Positions 43,213 through 51,559 of a stretch of 64,000 nt of DNA are shown piece after piece (the stretch's first letter is position 1; the number at the start of each line of letters is the position of its first letter). Below the pieces are notes generated by a model. It was not told the DNA's origin, made no database searches, and saw only the letters and a program-made list of their open reading frames with translations. Position numbers and translations under genes: made by a program. This stretch comes from Rossellomorea aquimaris (GTDB lineage: Bacteria; Bacillota; Bacilli; Bacillales; Bacillaceae_B): positions 3,319,001 to 3,383,000 of the forward strand of contig NZ_CP141595.1 of assembly GCF_035590735.1 (NCBI RefSeq). Reading direction: 5' to 3'.

Positions 43213-43482
43213 TTAACGGCCGCAGCGTCCACATCTTCCGCAGCCGCCACACCGGCCACCTCCGCCGCATCTTCCGCACCCGCCGCAACGGAAGCATCCA
43301 CCACAGCCACCACAACCAAAACAGCTAAAGAAGCATGAGAATCCAAAGCCGAAACAGCCGCCAAATCCAAGGAAAAGTCTTTCGTCATTCGGATCATACA
43401 TGTTTTGATCCCATGAAACAGGTTGTGTTGCCTGGAAATCACCTACATTCAGACTTTGAAGTTCATTGTGAAAATTATTCAT
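43213..43482 (-). CDS. Heterocycloanthracin/sonorensin-type TOMM precursor peptide
   Basis: An 89-residue precursor. The leader MNNFHNELQSLNVGDFQATQ (then PVSWDQNMYDPNDERL) matches the family leader. The core is Gly/Cys-rich with 13 Cys and 2 Ser (CFGCGGCGGCFRCGGCGRCG and more), the substrate of thiazole formation. The ATG at 43482 is 11 bases after GGGAGGT; the ATG at 43491 is only two bases from it. A terminator follows, then the three modification genes. No dedicated exporter or immunity gene was seen. Confidence 0.95.
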   Translation of the reverse strand: MNNFHNELQSLNVGDFQATQPVSWDQNMYDPNDERLFLGFGGCFGFGFSCFFSCFGCGGCGGCFRCGGCGRCGGGGRCGGCGRCGRCGR

Positions 43483-43491
43483 CAATTTCAT

Positions 43492-43670
43492 TACCTCCCA
43501 AAAAAATTACCCAATGTCTCTCACAATTAAGGAACAAAAACAATTGAGCTTTCCAAGAAAAATTTCTGTCATTTAGGTAAATTCACTAACAATTTGAACA
43601 CTCCCAAACAATTTATGTCATCTTGCTGGGTATTGTTACTGATACAAGAGCCTATTTTACAGGGGAAGAA
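43492..43670. other. Precursor promoter region
   Basis: AT-rich spacer upstream of the precursor, presumably holding its leftward promoter. A TTG-rich segment (CAATTGTTTTTGTTCC) is present, but no clear -35/-10 pair was identified. Confidence 0.3.
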
Positions 43671-43671
43671 C

Positions 43672-43701
43672 AAAAAAATACTCCGGTCAATGGACCGGAG
43701 C
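43672..43701 (-). terminator. Intrinsic terminator downstream of nrnA
   Basis: CTCCGGTC (43681-43688) pairs with GACCGGAG (43693-43700), with TATTTTTTT following on the minus strand. A second hairpin, GAGGAGCCGGC/GCCAGCTCCTC, lies closer to the gene at 43791-43816. Confidence 0.75.
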
Positions 43702-43823
43702 TTGATTTCTCGTTTATACTCTTTCCAGGATTTATGAACCACTCACACCCCTATTAAATTTGAAGGTGGGGATTTTTAGAACAAAGAATAGAGGAGCCGG
43801 CATCTGCCAGCTCCTCTTAAGAC

Positions 43824-44765
43824 TTATCTATGATTCCTGCATACTTCTCTTAAATCTTTCATCACTTCTTCTTTTTCTTCCCATGAATAAATCGAAGCCC
43901 CTGCAGCCAATGGATGTCCACCGCCGTTGTATTTTTTGGCGATGGTGTTGATGACTGGTCCCTTTGAACGCAGCCGGACTCTGATTTGATCGCTTTCTTC
44001 AATGAAGAAGACCCACGCTTTGATGCCTTTTACGTTCCCCAATGTACTGACCAGTAAAGAAGCATCTGAAGGAATGACCTGATGCTCCTCGAGTATTTCT
44101 TTCGTCATGATCATGCTTGCACAGCCATCCTGATCCATTTCGAAGTTTTGAAGGACAAATCCGTGAAGCTTGATGACATTGGCATCTATCTCGTACATCT
44201 TATTGAATAGTTCATTACGGTCAAAATCAAAGCGGATCAATTCGCCTGCGATATCAAACGTATTCTGGGTTGTACTTGGATAAAGGAATCTTCCTGTGTC
44301 CCCCACAATCCCGGCAAATAAAAGTCTTGCGCCCTCATCAGATAGCGTGAGTCCTTTATCCTTACCGAACAAGTAGAATTCATAGATCATTTCGCTTACT
44401 GAGCTAGCGGATGTATCGATCCATAAATAGTCTCCGTATGCATCTTCATTGGGGTGATGATCGATTTTCACGAGCTTATCCCCTAACTTATAACGACTGT
44501 CACAGATCCGTTCTTCATTTGCCGTATCGCACACGATGATTAAAGCTCCTTCGAACACGTGGTCTTCAATGACATCCAGGCGTTTTAAATAATGAAGGCT
44601 TTCCTCTTCTTTCCCGACTGCATAGATCTTTTTCTCCGGGAAGGACGTTTTCAGCATTTCCACCAGGCCACCCTGGGAGCCGTATGCGTCAGGATCCGGG
44701 CGGACATGTCTATGTACAATGATTGTTTCATATTGTTTGATGAGTTCCAGTATTTGTTCTTTCAT
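43824..44765 (-). CDS. nrnA: Bifunctional oligoribonuclease/PAP phosphatase NrnA
   Basis: A 313-residue DHH/DHHA1 phosphoesterase. The N-terminal DHH domain has HRHVRPDPDAYGSQGG and KIDHHPNEDAYG (the DHH-like metal motif); the C-terminal DHHA1 domain ends with IAKKYNGGGHPLAAGAS. NrnA degrades nanoRNA and 3'-phosphoadenosine 5'-phosphate in the cytoplasm. The ATG at 44765 follows AAAGGAGATTCCC. It is next to ytpI and ytoI as in B. subtilis. Essential processing enzyme for RNA turnover and sulfate assimilation. Confidence 0.95.
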   Translation of the reverse strand: MKEQILELIKQYETIIVHRHVRPDPDAYGSQGGLVEMLKTSFPEKKIYAVGKEEESLHYLKRLDVIEDHVFEGALIIVCDTANEERICDSRYKLGDKLVKIDHHPNEDAYGDYLWIDTSASSVSEMIYEFYLFGKDKGLTLSDEGARLLFAGIVGDTGRFLYPSTTQNTFDIAGELIRFDFDRNELFNKMYEIDANVIKLHGFVLQNFEMDQDGCASMIMTKEILEEHQVIPSDASLLVSTLGNVKGIKAWVFFIEESDQIRVRLRSKGPVINTIAKKYNGGGHPLAAGASIYSWEEKEEVMKDLREVCRNHR

Positions 44766-44858
44766 GGGAATCTCCTTTGTAGTGGATTTTTTATTTGGCA
44801 TTCTGTCCTGATATCTGTAAAATAGTAGCGAGAGAAGTCAACGATGGAGGACAAAACT

Positions 44859-45164
44859 ATGTATTTTCTCGCACTACTGATTGTCGTAACATTCACGTTT
44901 TATGTCTTTTATAAAATCAGACAGGTTCGAACGAATCGACCAATGGAAAAGAAATGGTTATCTGCGAAGGCAAGCATTGCCCTCGGGCTATTTGTTGCCC
45001 TGTTTGGGATCAATCAGCTGTTTTTATTCCCTGGAACGCTGACGTATTTCATCGGCGGTCTTTTCATCCTGATCGGGCTTGGTAGCTGCTGGGCCGGCTA
45101 TAAGCTGTACAAGCACGTGCTTCCGTATGCTCAAAGGGAAGCGAAGGAACTGGATAACCAATAA
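44859..45164 (+). CDS. ytpI: YtpI family membrane protein
   Basis: A 101-residue protein with three transmembrane segments (LALLIVVTFTFYVFYKI, ASIALGLFVALFGINQLFLF, LTYFIGGLFILIGLGSCWAG) and a basic tail, matching YtpI (about 100 residues in B. subtilis). The ATG at 44859 lies eight bases from GGAGG and is preferred over 44844. It is divergent from nrnA and followed by a terminator. Function unknown. Confidence 0.9.
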   Translation: MYFLALLIVVTFTFYVFYKIRQVRTNRPMEKKWLSAKASIALGLFVALFGINQLFLFPGTLTYFIGGLFILIGLGSCWAGYKLYKHVLPYAQREAKELDNQ

Positions 45165-45172
45165 ATGCGACA

Positions 45173-45203
45173 AAAGACTGGATGCTTATCCGGTCTTTTT
45201 TTC
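45173..45203 (+). terminator. Intrinsic terminator after ytpI
   Basis: AAAAGACTGGAT (45173-45184) pairs with ATCCGGTCTTTT (45189-45200), followed by T's. Confidence 0.85.
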
Positions 45204-45289
45204 TGAATTCTTAGTCGGTGGATTGATTTTTTAGGTAAAAAAAGCATCATTTTGTTCAATTATCGGGTGAAAGATGACCTATTAAGTAG

Positions 45290-45445
45290 CCTGCGGTCAT
45301 TTCTCAACTTTCCGAACCGATTTTGGCTACTTATGACTCACTTCCCGGGTTTATGAACCGGATTTCGTTACTTTTGATCCTCTTTCCAGATTTATGATCC
45401 GGTTTCGGCAATTTATGATCCGGAAATCCATTTTATGAACCTTTT
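45290..45445. repeat. Degenerate tandem array, about eight units with 20-21-nt period
   Basis: Units of the type TTTATGATCCGGTTTCGGCA recur, with the TATGA-like core at 45332, 45352, 45373, 45393, 45414 and 45434 and fainter units at about 45292 and 45312. The interval is 20-21 bases throughout. It lies between the ytpI terminator and the end of the convergent ytoI gene. The sequence differs from the array at 37415, but the period is the same. Confidence 0.75.
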
Positions 45446-45509
45446 GTCGAAAATTCTTCAGATGGATCCAGAATCCTCACATCCATCATTTGCTTATTCA
45501 GAAAAAACC

Positions 45510-46829
45510 TTAATGACGATCAATCAACTGACAGATCATCAATGATTTTCCGACCATTACACCTTCACAATATACTTCTACATCCACTTTACCAAATTTC
45601 CTTCCGACGTCGAGCACTTTCGGGTGAATTTCGAGCATGCTCTCCATTTGGACAGGCTTGATGAAATAGATGGTCATATTTTCGATGACTATATCCCCTT
45701 TTTTGTAGGGCTTCAATGAACGATTGGCCGCTTCGGTCATAAGTGTAGTGAATACGCCATAAGAGATCGTACCAATTCCCGTGGTCATCTGTGGAGTTAC
45801 AGCAAAAAGGTAGACTTCTTTATCGCCCTTCTTCTCACCTGCTGCTTCTACTGCGTTACTGATCAAATCATCAATCGTTTCCCCGACCTGCGGCTGCCTT
45901 TGGATCATTTGCAGGGCTTTTAATACGTCCTGACGACTGATGATCCCCTGTAACCTGTTTTGTTCATTCACGACGGGAAGTAATTCGATCCCTTCCCAGA
46001 TCATGATATGGGCGGCTGAGGCAACGCTGGTATTCGGGCTGACGGTGATCGGTTGTTTGGTCATGATCTTATCGATGCCCGTATATTTCTCCTGCCCCAT
46101 GACGTCTTTCGATGTGACCATGCCATGCACTTTCAGATTGTTATCGACAACCGGGAAACGGCTGTGGAATGTATATTGATTTTTTTCGTACCATTCTTCC
46201 AACGTATCATTAATATGCAGGTAAGCCGTGTCATCCGCTTTTGTTAAAATATCTTCTACCAATACGATTTCCTTTTTGATGAGCTGATCATAAATCGCCC
46301 TGTTGATCATGGTCGCTACTGTAAAGGTGTCGTAGGAAGTAGAAATGATCGGGAGTTCGAGCTCGTCTGCAAGCTTCTTGACATGATCTTCTGTATCGAA
46401 TCCACCGGTGATCAGAACGGCAGCCCCGGCTCTCAGTGCGTGCTCGTGGGCCTGGGTCCGGTTCCCGATGATCAACAGGTTCCCTGCTTCCGTGTATCTC
46501 ATCATGGCTTCAAGCTTCATCGCTCCAATGACGAACTTATTGAGCATTTTATGTAATCCCGTTCTTCCACCCAATACTTGTCCATCAATGATATTGACCA
46601 CTTCTGCGTAGGTGAGCTTTTCGATGTTATCTTTCTTCTTTTGTTCGATCCGGATCGTACCAACGCGTTCGATGGTACTGACATATCCTTTCGTTTCCGC
46701 ATCTTTAATCGCCCTATATGCTGTTCCTTCGCTCACGTTCAGTGCTTTTGCAATTTGGCGGACGGAGATTTTTTCACCGACTGGCAAGGTATCTATGTAG
46801 TCTAATATTTGTTCGTGTTTAGTAGCCAA
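45510..46829 (-). CDS. ytoI: YtoI: HTH-DRTGG-CBS-hotdog regulator
   Basis: A 439-residue protein. N-terminal winged-helix HTH (QIAKALNVSEGTAYRAIKDA), then a DRTGG domain (about 85-185; ITGGFDTEDHVKKLADELEL), a CBS pair (about 190-310; MTKQPITVSPNTSVASAAHI) and a C-terminal hotdog domain (about 330-439). The domains suggest a regulator binding adenine nucleotides and an acyl-CoA-like ligand. The TTG at 46829 gives the start MATKHEQ and a length equal to B. subtilis YtoI; a GTG at 46838 overlaps the ribosome-binding site. Conserved location next to ytpI and nrnA. Confidence 0.93.
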   Translation of the reverse strand: MATKHEQILDYIDTLPVGEKISVRQIAKALNVSEGTAYRAIKDAETKGYVSTIERVGTIRIEQKKKDNIEKLTYAEVVNIIDGQVLGGRTGLHKMLNKFVIGAMKLEAMMRYTEAGNLLIIGNRTQAHEHALRAGAAVLITGGFDTEDHVKKLADELELPIISTSYDTFTVATMINRAIYDQLIKKEIVLVEDILTKADDTAYLHINDTLEEWYEKNQYTFHSRFPVVDNNLKVHGMVTSKDVMGQEKYTGIDKIMTKQPITVSPNTSVASAAHIMIWEGIELLPVVNEQNRLQGIISRQDVLKALQMIQRQPQVGETIDDLISNAVEAAGEKKGDKEVYLFAVTPQMTTGIGTISYGVFTTLMTEAANRSLKPYKKGDIVIENMTIYFIKPVQMESMLEIHPKVLDVGRKFGKVDVEVYCEGVMVGKSLMICQLIDRH

Positions 46830-46947
46830 GCTTTTCACCCTTCTTTATAACGTCCTGCTTCATATGTTTATTATAATGTGAAAAGCGTGGTGTTTCAATT
46901 TAATCGAGGCTTTCGGTTGTGAAAGCCCCACTTAGATTAGAGAGTGC

Positions 46948-47041
46948 TGGTTGATTTTCGCTGCAGGGGCTCGCCCCCTCCGCTTTTCGTGCTTTCCCGC
47001 TATTCCCGCTGGAGTCGAGCACCTTCCGCTTCAATCAACTT
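46948..47041. repeat. Copy of a dispersed Bacillus repeat with TTGATT/AATCAA ends
   Basis: Begins TTGATTTTCGCTGCAGGGGC and ends CACCTTCCGCTTCAATCAAC, so the termini are TTGATT and AATCAA. The inner CCCGCTATTCCCGCTGGAGT recalls a repeat I know from many Bacillus genomes (CTCCTGCGGGAAAAGCGGGA type). It is GC-rich against its surroundings and looks like a shortened copy. Confidence 0.65.
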
Positions 47042-47082
47042 TAAGGGTTTGCTTATACTCAATCGAAAACTATTAAAAACAC

Positions 47083-47325
47083 TTATCCAAATGATCTCGA
47101 TCTCACTTTCCGCACCGGCTTCGATTTCAACTTCTTGCCCTTACTTGTCCCTTTAGGTGTGTAAAGAAGGGCTGCAAGGTTTCCGGCTACCACAAAAGTT
47201 GCAAGGACGAGCCAGCTGATGGCAAAGGTCCCTTGCAAACCTTCTGCAAAAATGGACATACGGGGAGCTCCATAATAGATGAGTGCTCCAGTTACAAGTA
47301 AACATAGGATATATCGTTGTTTCAC
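47083..47325 (-). CDS. Small membrane protein, two hydrophobic segments and basic tail
   Basis: An 80-residue protein with hydrophobic segments YILCLLVTGALIYYGA and FAISWLVLATFVVAGNLAAL, then a very basic C-terminus (KGTSKGKKLKSKPVRKVRSR). It starts at a GTG after GGAGGAACGT. It lies between ytoI and ytkL as a probable conserved small Bacillus protein; function unknown. Confidence 0.7.
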   Translation of the reverse strand: MKQRYILCLLVTGALIYYGAPRMSIFAEGLQGTFAISWLVLATFVVAGNLAALLYTPKGTSKGKKLKSKPVRKVRSRSFG

Positions 47326-47430
47326 ACGTTCCTCCTCCTCTCTAGGCTTGTATCATGTATATGCGAGAGAGTGGAGGATATTGTGTAAACATGAGAAAAA
47401 GGGTGATGCAAATGCACCACCCATAACTTT

Positions 47431-48111
47431 TTAATATTCGATTACGTCCCCCGCCTTCATAACCTGTCCTTCACAATCCTCCAGCATGTCGACGAATTTC
47501 TGCGGATCCTGTTTGATCGGCGGGAATGTATCATAGTGGATCGGCACGACTTTCTTCGCTTTTAAGAAGCTTGCTGCCGTAGCTGCATCCTCTGGTCCCA
47601 TCGTGAAGTTATCCCCGATCGGAAGGAAGGCAAGGTCGATTGGATGACGTTCCCCGATCAGTTTCATATCGGAGAATAATCCGGTATCCCCCGCATGGAA
47701 GATGGTTTTCCCTTCAATCATCAAGAGAACGCCAGCAGGCATACCCATATAAATGATTTCATTGCCGTCTGTAATCAGACCCGAACCGTGGAACGCCTGT
47801 GTCAATTTCACTTTTCCGAAGTCAAACTCATACGCTCCCCCGACATGCATCGGATGGGTCTTCACTAATTGCCAGCTTAAGTATGTTGCCAGTTCATGGT
47901 TGGCGATTACCAACGAATCATTCTTTTTCGCAAGCTCGACGGTGTCACCTACGTGATCGTTGTGACCGTGTGTAAGGATGATCACATCGGGTTTCTCGTC
48001 ATCCACTTTAAGATCTGTCAGTTCGTTTCCATTGATGAAGGGATCGATTAGAATCGTTTTTCCGTTTGTTTCGATTTTCACTACTGAATGTCCATGATAT
48101 GAAATCTTCAT
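47431..48111 (-). CDS. ytkL: UPF0173 metal-dependent hydrolase YtkL
   Basis: A 226-residue metallo-beta-lactamase-fold hydrolase. The metal ligands are in [20 protein letters not shown] (HxHxDH), [12 protein letters not shown] and [10 protein letters not shown]. YtkL-type (UPF0173) proteins are conserved Bacillus hydrolases of unknown substrate. The start follows GGAGGAGATGCAAA. Located in the conserved ytkL-ytoI-ytpI-nrnA neighbourhood. Confidence 0.93.
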   Translation of the reverse strand: MKISYHGHSVVKIETNGKTILIDPFINGNELTDLKVDDEKPDVIILTHGHNDHVGDTVELAKKNDSLVIANHELATYLSWQLVKTHPMHVGGAYEFDFGKVKLTQAFHGSGLITDGNEIIYMGMPAGVLLMIEGKTIFHAGDTGLFSDMKLIGERHPIDLAFLPIGDNFTMGPEDAATAASFLKAKKVVPIHYDTFPPIKQDPQKFVDMLEDCEGQVMKAGDVIEY

Positions 48112-48245
48112 TTTGCATCTCCTCCATAATAAACTTATCTATTCTTATTTTCTTACTCTCTTATGCTACTTATGTTATACCCCAATTTTATAAAAATAAG
48201 CGAGTAGTGGCAATTAAGTTGTTGTCTCTACTCATATAAAACAGT

Positions 48246-48272
48246 AAAAAAACCAAGGTTAACCCTTGGTTA
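48246..48272 (-). terminator. Intrinsic terminator after hxlR
   Basis: ACCAAGG (48252-48258) pairs with CCTTGGT (48264-48270), with T's following on the minus strand. Confidence 0.8.
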
Positions 48273-48282
48273 GAAAGATTAT

Positions 48283-48648
48283 CTATTTTACAGCTGATTG
48301 ATCATCCGTTTCCTTTTCCAGTACATTCTCGATATAATCTTTGCCCCATTCATACATAGCCTCTAAGATTGGCAACAGTCTTTCCCCATGCTCGGTAAGT
48401 GAGTATTCAACTTTAGGCGGGACTACAGGATACACTTCTCGGTGTACGATTAAATGATCTTCAAGTTCGCGCAATTGGTTTACAAGCATTCTTTGGGTAA
48501 TTCCCGGCATAAGGGACTTTAATTCACCAAATCGTTTTGTTCCTTCCTTGCCTAGATGCCATAAAATCAACATTTTCCATTTACCACCGATTACGGCGAG
48601 GGTTAATTCTTTCTCACAGTTAAAATTTTTCTCTCCTAAATTTGGCAT
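48283..48648 (-). CDS. hxlR: HxlR family transcriptional activator
   Basis: A 121-residue winged-helix regulator of the HxlR/MarR-like family: [20 protein letters not shown], then [20 protein letters not shown] and the wing [20 protein letters not shown]. It closely resembles B. subtilis HxlR (120 residues), which activates hxlAB in response to formaldehyde. The ATG at 48648 is chosen because the longer frame to 48672 contains the ribosome-binding site AAAGGAG. Divergent from hxlAB. Confidence 0.93.
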   Translation of the reverse strand: MPNLGEKNFNCEKELTLAVIGGKWKMLILWHLGKEGTKRFGELKSLMPGITQRMLVNQLRELEDHLIVHREVYPVVPPKVEYSLTEHGERLLPILEAMYEWGKDYIENVLEKETDDQSAVK

Positions 48649-48677
48649 TTGCCTCAACTCTCCTTTATTCATCCATT

Positions 48678-48745
48678 AGTATACTTTTTATCACTATATG
48701 CGGTAAATGTGCGTACTTTAAATTCGATTACATACTGAGTATACT
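48678..48745 (+). promoter_or_regulatory. Paired HxlR-type operator boxes upstream of hxlAB
   Basis: Two AGTATACT palindromes, at 48678-48685 and 48738-48745, are 60 bases apart in the hxlR-hxlA spacer. The downstream box contains TATACT, a possible -10. HxlR of B. subtilis is known to bind two sites in this position. Confidence 0.55.
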
Positions 48746-48839
48746 AAACAGCATGCTAGTGAGTAAATAACTTTTAATATAGAAACATTTACAACTAGCC
48801 GCTTAAATAAATAAAATTTTCCAGAAGGAGCGAATATAA

Positions 48840-49472
48840 ATGAAATTACAATTAGCATTAGATCTTGTAGATATTCCAGGAGCCATTGCATTAGTAAAAG
48901 AGGTAGAAGAGTATATTGATGTTGTAGAAATTGGTACACCTGTGGTGATCAATGAAGGCCTTAAAGCAGTGAAAGAAGTAAAAGCAGCATTCCCTGACTT
49001 AACCGTATTAGCGGACTTGAAAATTATGGATGCAGCTGGATATGAAGTAAGCCAAGCCTCTGCTGCAGGTGCTGACATCATTACGATTCTTGGAACGGCA
49101 GAAGACGAGTCAATCAAAGGCGCAGTAGAAGAAGCCCGAAAACAAGGGAAACAAATCCTTGTTGATATGATTGCCGTCAAAGACGTTGCCGCCCGTGCGA
49201 AAGAATTGGACGAACTTGGTGCCGATTATATTTGTGTACACACAGGTTATGATTTGCAAGCTGTAGGAAAAAATTCCTTTGAAGATCTACACACGATCAA
49301 AAGCGTTGTGAAAAATGCCAAAACGGCAATTGCCGGTGGAATCAAATTAGAAACACTCCCGGAAGTTATTAAAGAACAGCCTGACCTCATCATTGTAGGT
49401 GGCGGGATCACGGGCAAAGAAGATAAAAGAGCGACTGCACGTGAAATGCAGGAATTAATTCAACAAGGGTAA
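48840..49472 (+). CDS. hxlA: 3-hexulose-6-phosphate synthase HxlA
   Basis: A 210-residue TIM-barrel enzyme of the orotidine-5-phosphate decarboxylase superfamily. It condenses ribulose-5-phosphate with formaldehyde in the RuMP pathway. Motifs: LQLALDLVDIPGAIALV, ADLKIMDAAGYEVSQASAAG (the D-x-K-x-x-D core) and AIAGGIKLETLPEVIKEQPD. Start follows GAAGGAGCGAATATAA. The gene is seven bases from hxlB and together they detoxify formaldehyde. Confidence 0.95.
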   Translation: MKLQLALDLVDIPGAIALVKEVEEYIDVVEIGTPVVINEGLKAVKEVKAAFPDLTVLADLKIMDAAGYEVSQASAAGADIITILGTAEDESIKGAVEEARKQGKQILVDMIAVKDVAARAKELDELGADYICVHTGYDLQAVGKNSFEDLHTIKSVVKNAKTAIAGGIKLETLPEVIKEQPDLIIVGGGITGKEDKRATAREMQELIQQG

Positions 49473-49479
49473 TGAAACG

Positions 49480-50037
49480 ATGAAGTCTACTCAATATTTA
49501 GCCAAAGTCGTGGAAGAATTAAGTCAAACAGTACACTTAATCTCTGATGAAGAGGCAGAGAAATTAGTAAACCAGATATTAGAATCCAAGAAAATCTTTG
49601 TGGCTGGTGCTGGCAGATCTGGATTGATGGGTAAATCTTTTGTGATGCGAATGATGCACATGGGGATTGATGCCTATGTCGTTGGGGAAACAGTAACAGC
49701 TAACTTAGAAAAGGGTGATCTATTAATCATTGGATCTGGCTCAGGAGAAACCAAAACGTTAGTGGCCATTGCTGAAAAAGCAAAAAGCTTGGGAGGTACC
49801 GTCGCAGCAATAACCATTTCTCCTGAATCAACCATTGGAGAATCAGCTGATTTGACCGTTACATTACCAGGAGTAACGAAAGACCAGTCCGAAGGTGATT
49901 ACAAAACAATCCAACCAATGGGCTCTCTATTTGAGCAAACGATGTTGTTATTTTATGATGCCATCATTCTGCGATTTATGGAGAAAAAGGGATTGGATTC
50001 TACTAAAATGTATGGGAAACATGCAAATCTCGAATAG
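49480..50037 (+). CDS. hxlB: 6-phospho-3-hexuloisomerase HxlB
   Basis: A 185-residue SIS-domain isomerase converting hexulose-6-phosphate to fructose-6-phosphate. SIS motifs: VAGAGRSGLMGKSFVMRMMH, IGSGSGETKTLVAIAEKAK and AITISPESTIGESADLTVTL. The gene starts seven bases after hxlA and ends before a terminator, so hxlAB is a complete operon for cytoplasmic formaldehyde assimilation. Confidence 0.95.
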   Translation: MKSTQYLAKVVEELSQTVHLISDEEAEKLVNQILESKKIFVAGAGRSGLMGKSFVMRMMHMGIDAYVVGETVTANLEKGDLLIIGSGSGETKTLVAIAEKAKSLGGTVAAITISPESTIGESADLTVTLPGVTKDQSEGDYKTIQPMGSLFEQTMLLFYDAIILRFMEKKGLDSTKMYGKHANLE

Positions 50038-50050
50038 AGTAAAAAATACG

Positions 50051-50083
50051 GAAAAAGCCACATTTCAGGATGTGGCTTTTTCT
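50051..50083 (+). terminator. Intrinsic terminator after hxlAB
   Basis: GAAAAAGCCACAT (50051-50063) pairs with ATGTGGCTTTTTC (50070-50082). Confidence 0.9.
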
Positions 50084-50154
50084 GTATATTCCCATTTTGT
50101 TATGTAAAGTATTGCAGTCCAATCAACTTAAGGCATAATCTCTACTATATTTAC

Positions 50155-50193
50155 ATAAAAAAGCCGACTGAACATTCTCATGCAGTCGGCTTC
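50155..50193 (-). terminator. Intrinsic terminator after ald
   Basis: AAGCCGACTG (50161-50170) pairs with CAGTCGGCTT (50183-50192), followed by T's on the minus strand. Confidence 0.9.
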
Positions 50194-50199
50194 TTGTTG

Positions 50200-51318
50200 T
50201 TATTGTTGCTCTAATTGTGTTCTTGTATCTGAGTAGTCTACAGCGTGTGCTTCAGCAACGGCTTGGTAAGTAACATATCCGTTCAATGTGTTAATACCTT
50301 TTAATAAAGCTTCGTTGTCTAAGCACGCTTTTTTGTAGCCTTTGTTTGCGATTTGAACCGCGTAAGGTACGGTTACGTTCGTCAATGCAATCGTAGACGT
50401 ACGTGGTACGGCACCAGGCATGTTGGCAACGGCATAGTGCACAACTCCGTGCTTCACGTAAGTTGGATCGTCATGAGTCGTGATGCGGTCCGTTGTTTCG
50501 AAGATTCCACCTTGGTCGATGGCGATATCGACTACAACTGAACCAGGCGTCATCGCTTTGATCATGTCTTCTGTTACCAATTTAGGTGCTTTCGCCCCCG
50601 GAATCAGAACAGCTCCGATGACAAGGTCCGCTTCTCTTACAGCTTGTTCGATATTCAGCGGGTTGGACATAAGCGTCGTTACGTCGCTACCGAAGATATC
50701 ATCAAGCTGACGAAGGCGATCCGGGTTAAGGTCAAGGATGGTTACGTTGGCACCAAGACCGACAGCCATTTTCGCTGCGTTCGTACCGGCAACCCCTCCA
50801 CCGATGATCGTTACTTTACTGCGGCGAACCCCTGGTACACCTGAAAGTAATACACCTTTACCACCGTGGATCTTCTCTAGGAACTGTGCACCGATTTGAG
50901 TCGCCATACGTCCAGCCACTTCACTCATCGGAGTCAATAATGGAAGGGCACGATTCAGTTCAACCGTTTCGTACGCGATTCCGATCACTTTATTATCGAT
51001 TAACGCTTTCGTTAATTCAGGTTCTGGAGCAAGATGTAAATATGTAAATAAGATAAGTCCCTCACGGAAATAAGAGTACTCACTTGGAAGTGGCTCTTTA
51101 ACCTTCATGACCATGTCCATGGACCATGCTTCCGCTGCAGAATCAACGATGTGTCCACCTGCTGCTACGTAATCTTCGTCTGTGAATCCTGAGCCTAATC
51201 CAGCTCCTGATTCGATGTAAACCTCATGTCCAAAAAGAACCAGATTCACAACACCTGCGGGAGTCATAGCCACCCGATTTTCATTATTTTTAATTTCCGT
51301 TGGTACACCAATACGCAT
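50200..51318 (-). CDS. ald: Alanine dehydrogenase
   Basis: A 372-residue alanine dehydrogenase catalysing NAD-dependent interconversion of L-alanine and pyruvate plus ammonia. Motifs: [40 protein letters not shown] (containing the catalytic His), [20 protein letters not shown] (NAD fold) and [20 protein letters not shown]. It starts at ATG 51318 after AGGAGG; an upstream extension to 51360 is not supported. In Bacillus it is used in sporulation and alanine catabolism. Confidence 0.97.
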   Translation of the reverse strand: MRIGVPTEIKNNENRVAMTPAGVVNLVLFGHEVYIESGAGLGSGFTDEDYVAAGGHIVDSAAEAWSMDMVMKVKEPLPSEYSYFREGLILFTYLHLAPEPELTKALIDNKVIGIAYETVELNRALPLLTPMSEVAGRMATQIGAQFLEKIHGGKGVLLSGVPGVRRSKVTIIGGGVAGTNAAKMAVGLGANVTILDLNPDRLRQLDDIFGSDVTTLMSNPLNIEQAVREADLVIGAVLIPGAKAPKLVTEDMIKAMTPGSVVVDIAIDQGGIFETTDRITTHDDPTYVKHGVVHYAVANMPGAVPRTSTIALTNVTVPYAVQIANKGYKKACLDNEALLKGINTLNGYVTYQAVAEAHAVDYSDTRTQLEQQ

Positions 51319-51559
51319 ACTAAGCCAACCTCCTAAATGCACTATTGCTCCTTGGAGCATTTACTTCCTAAATATAACACTATTCATATATAATAGCGAA
51401 GGGCAATTACTCACCCTGTAAGCACTTACATTCTAACAAATAAATAAGGAAATATCTCTATTTTTCTTTAAAAAATTTAATGATTATTTCTTCGCTTTTT
51501 TCCAAAAATTCTTTAAAATAGAAACAGTGCATCTTAGTATACCCAAAGGAGACTTTTTC

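Noticed and set aside
43116..43442. Ala/Val-rich leftward frame over the bacteriocin precursor
   Set aside because: It is an out-of-frame reading of the Gly/Cys codon repeats on the same strand as the precursor; no ribosome-binding site and the true frame has a family leader.
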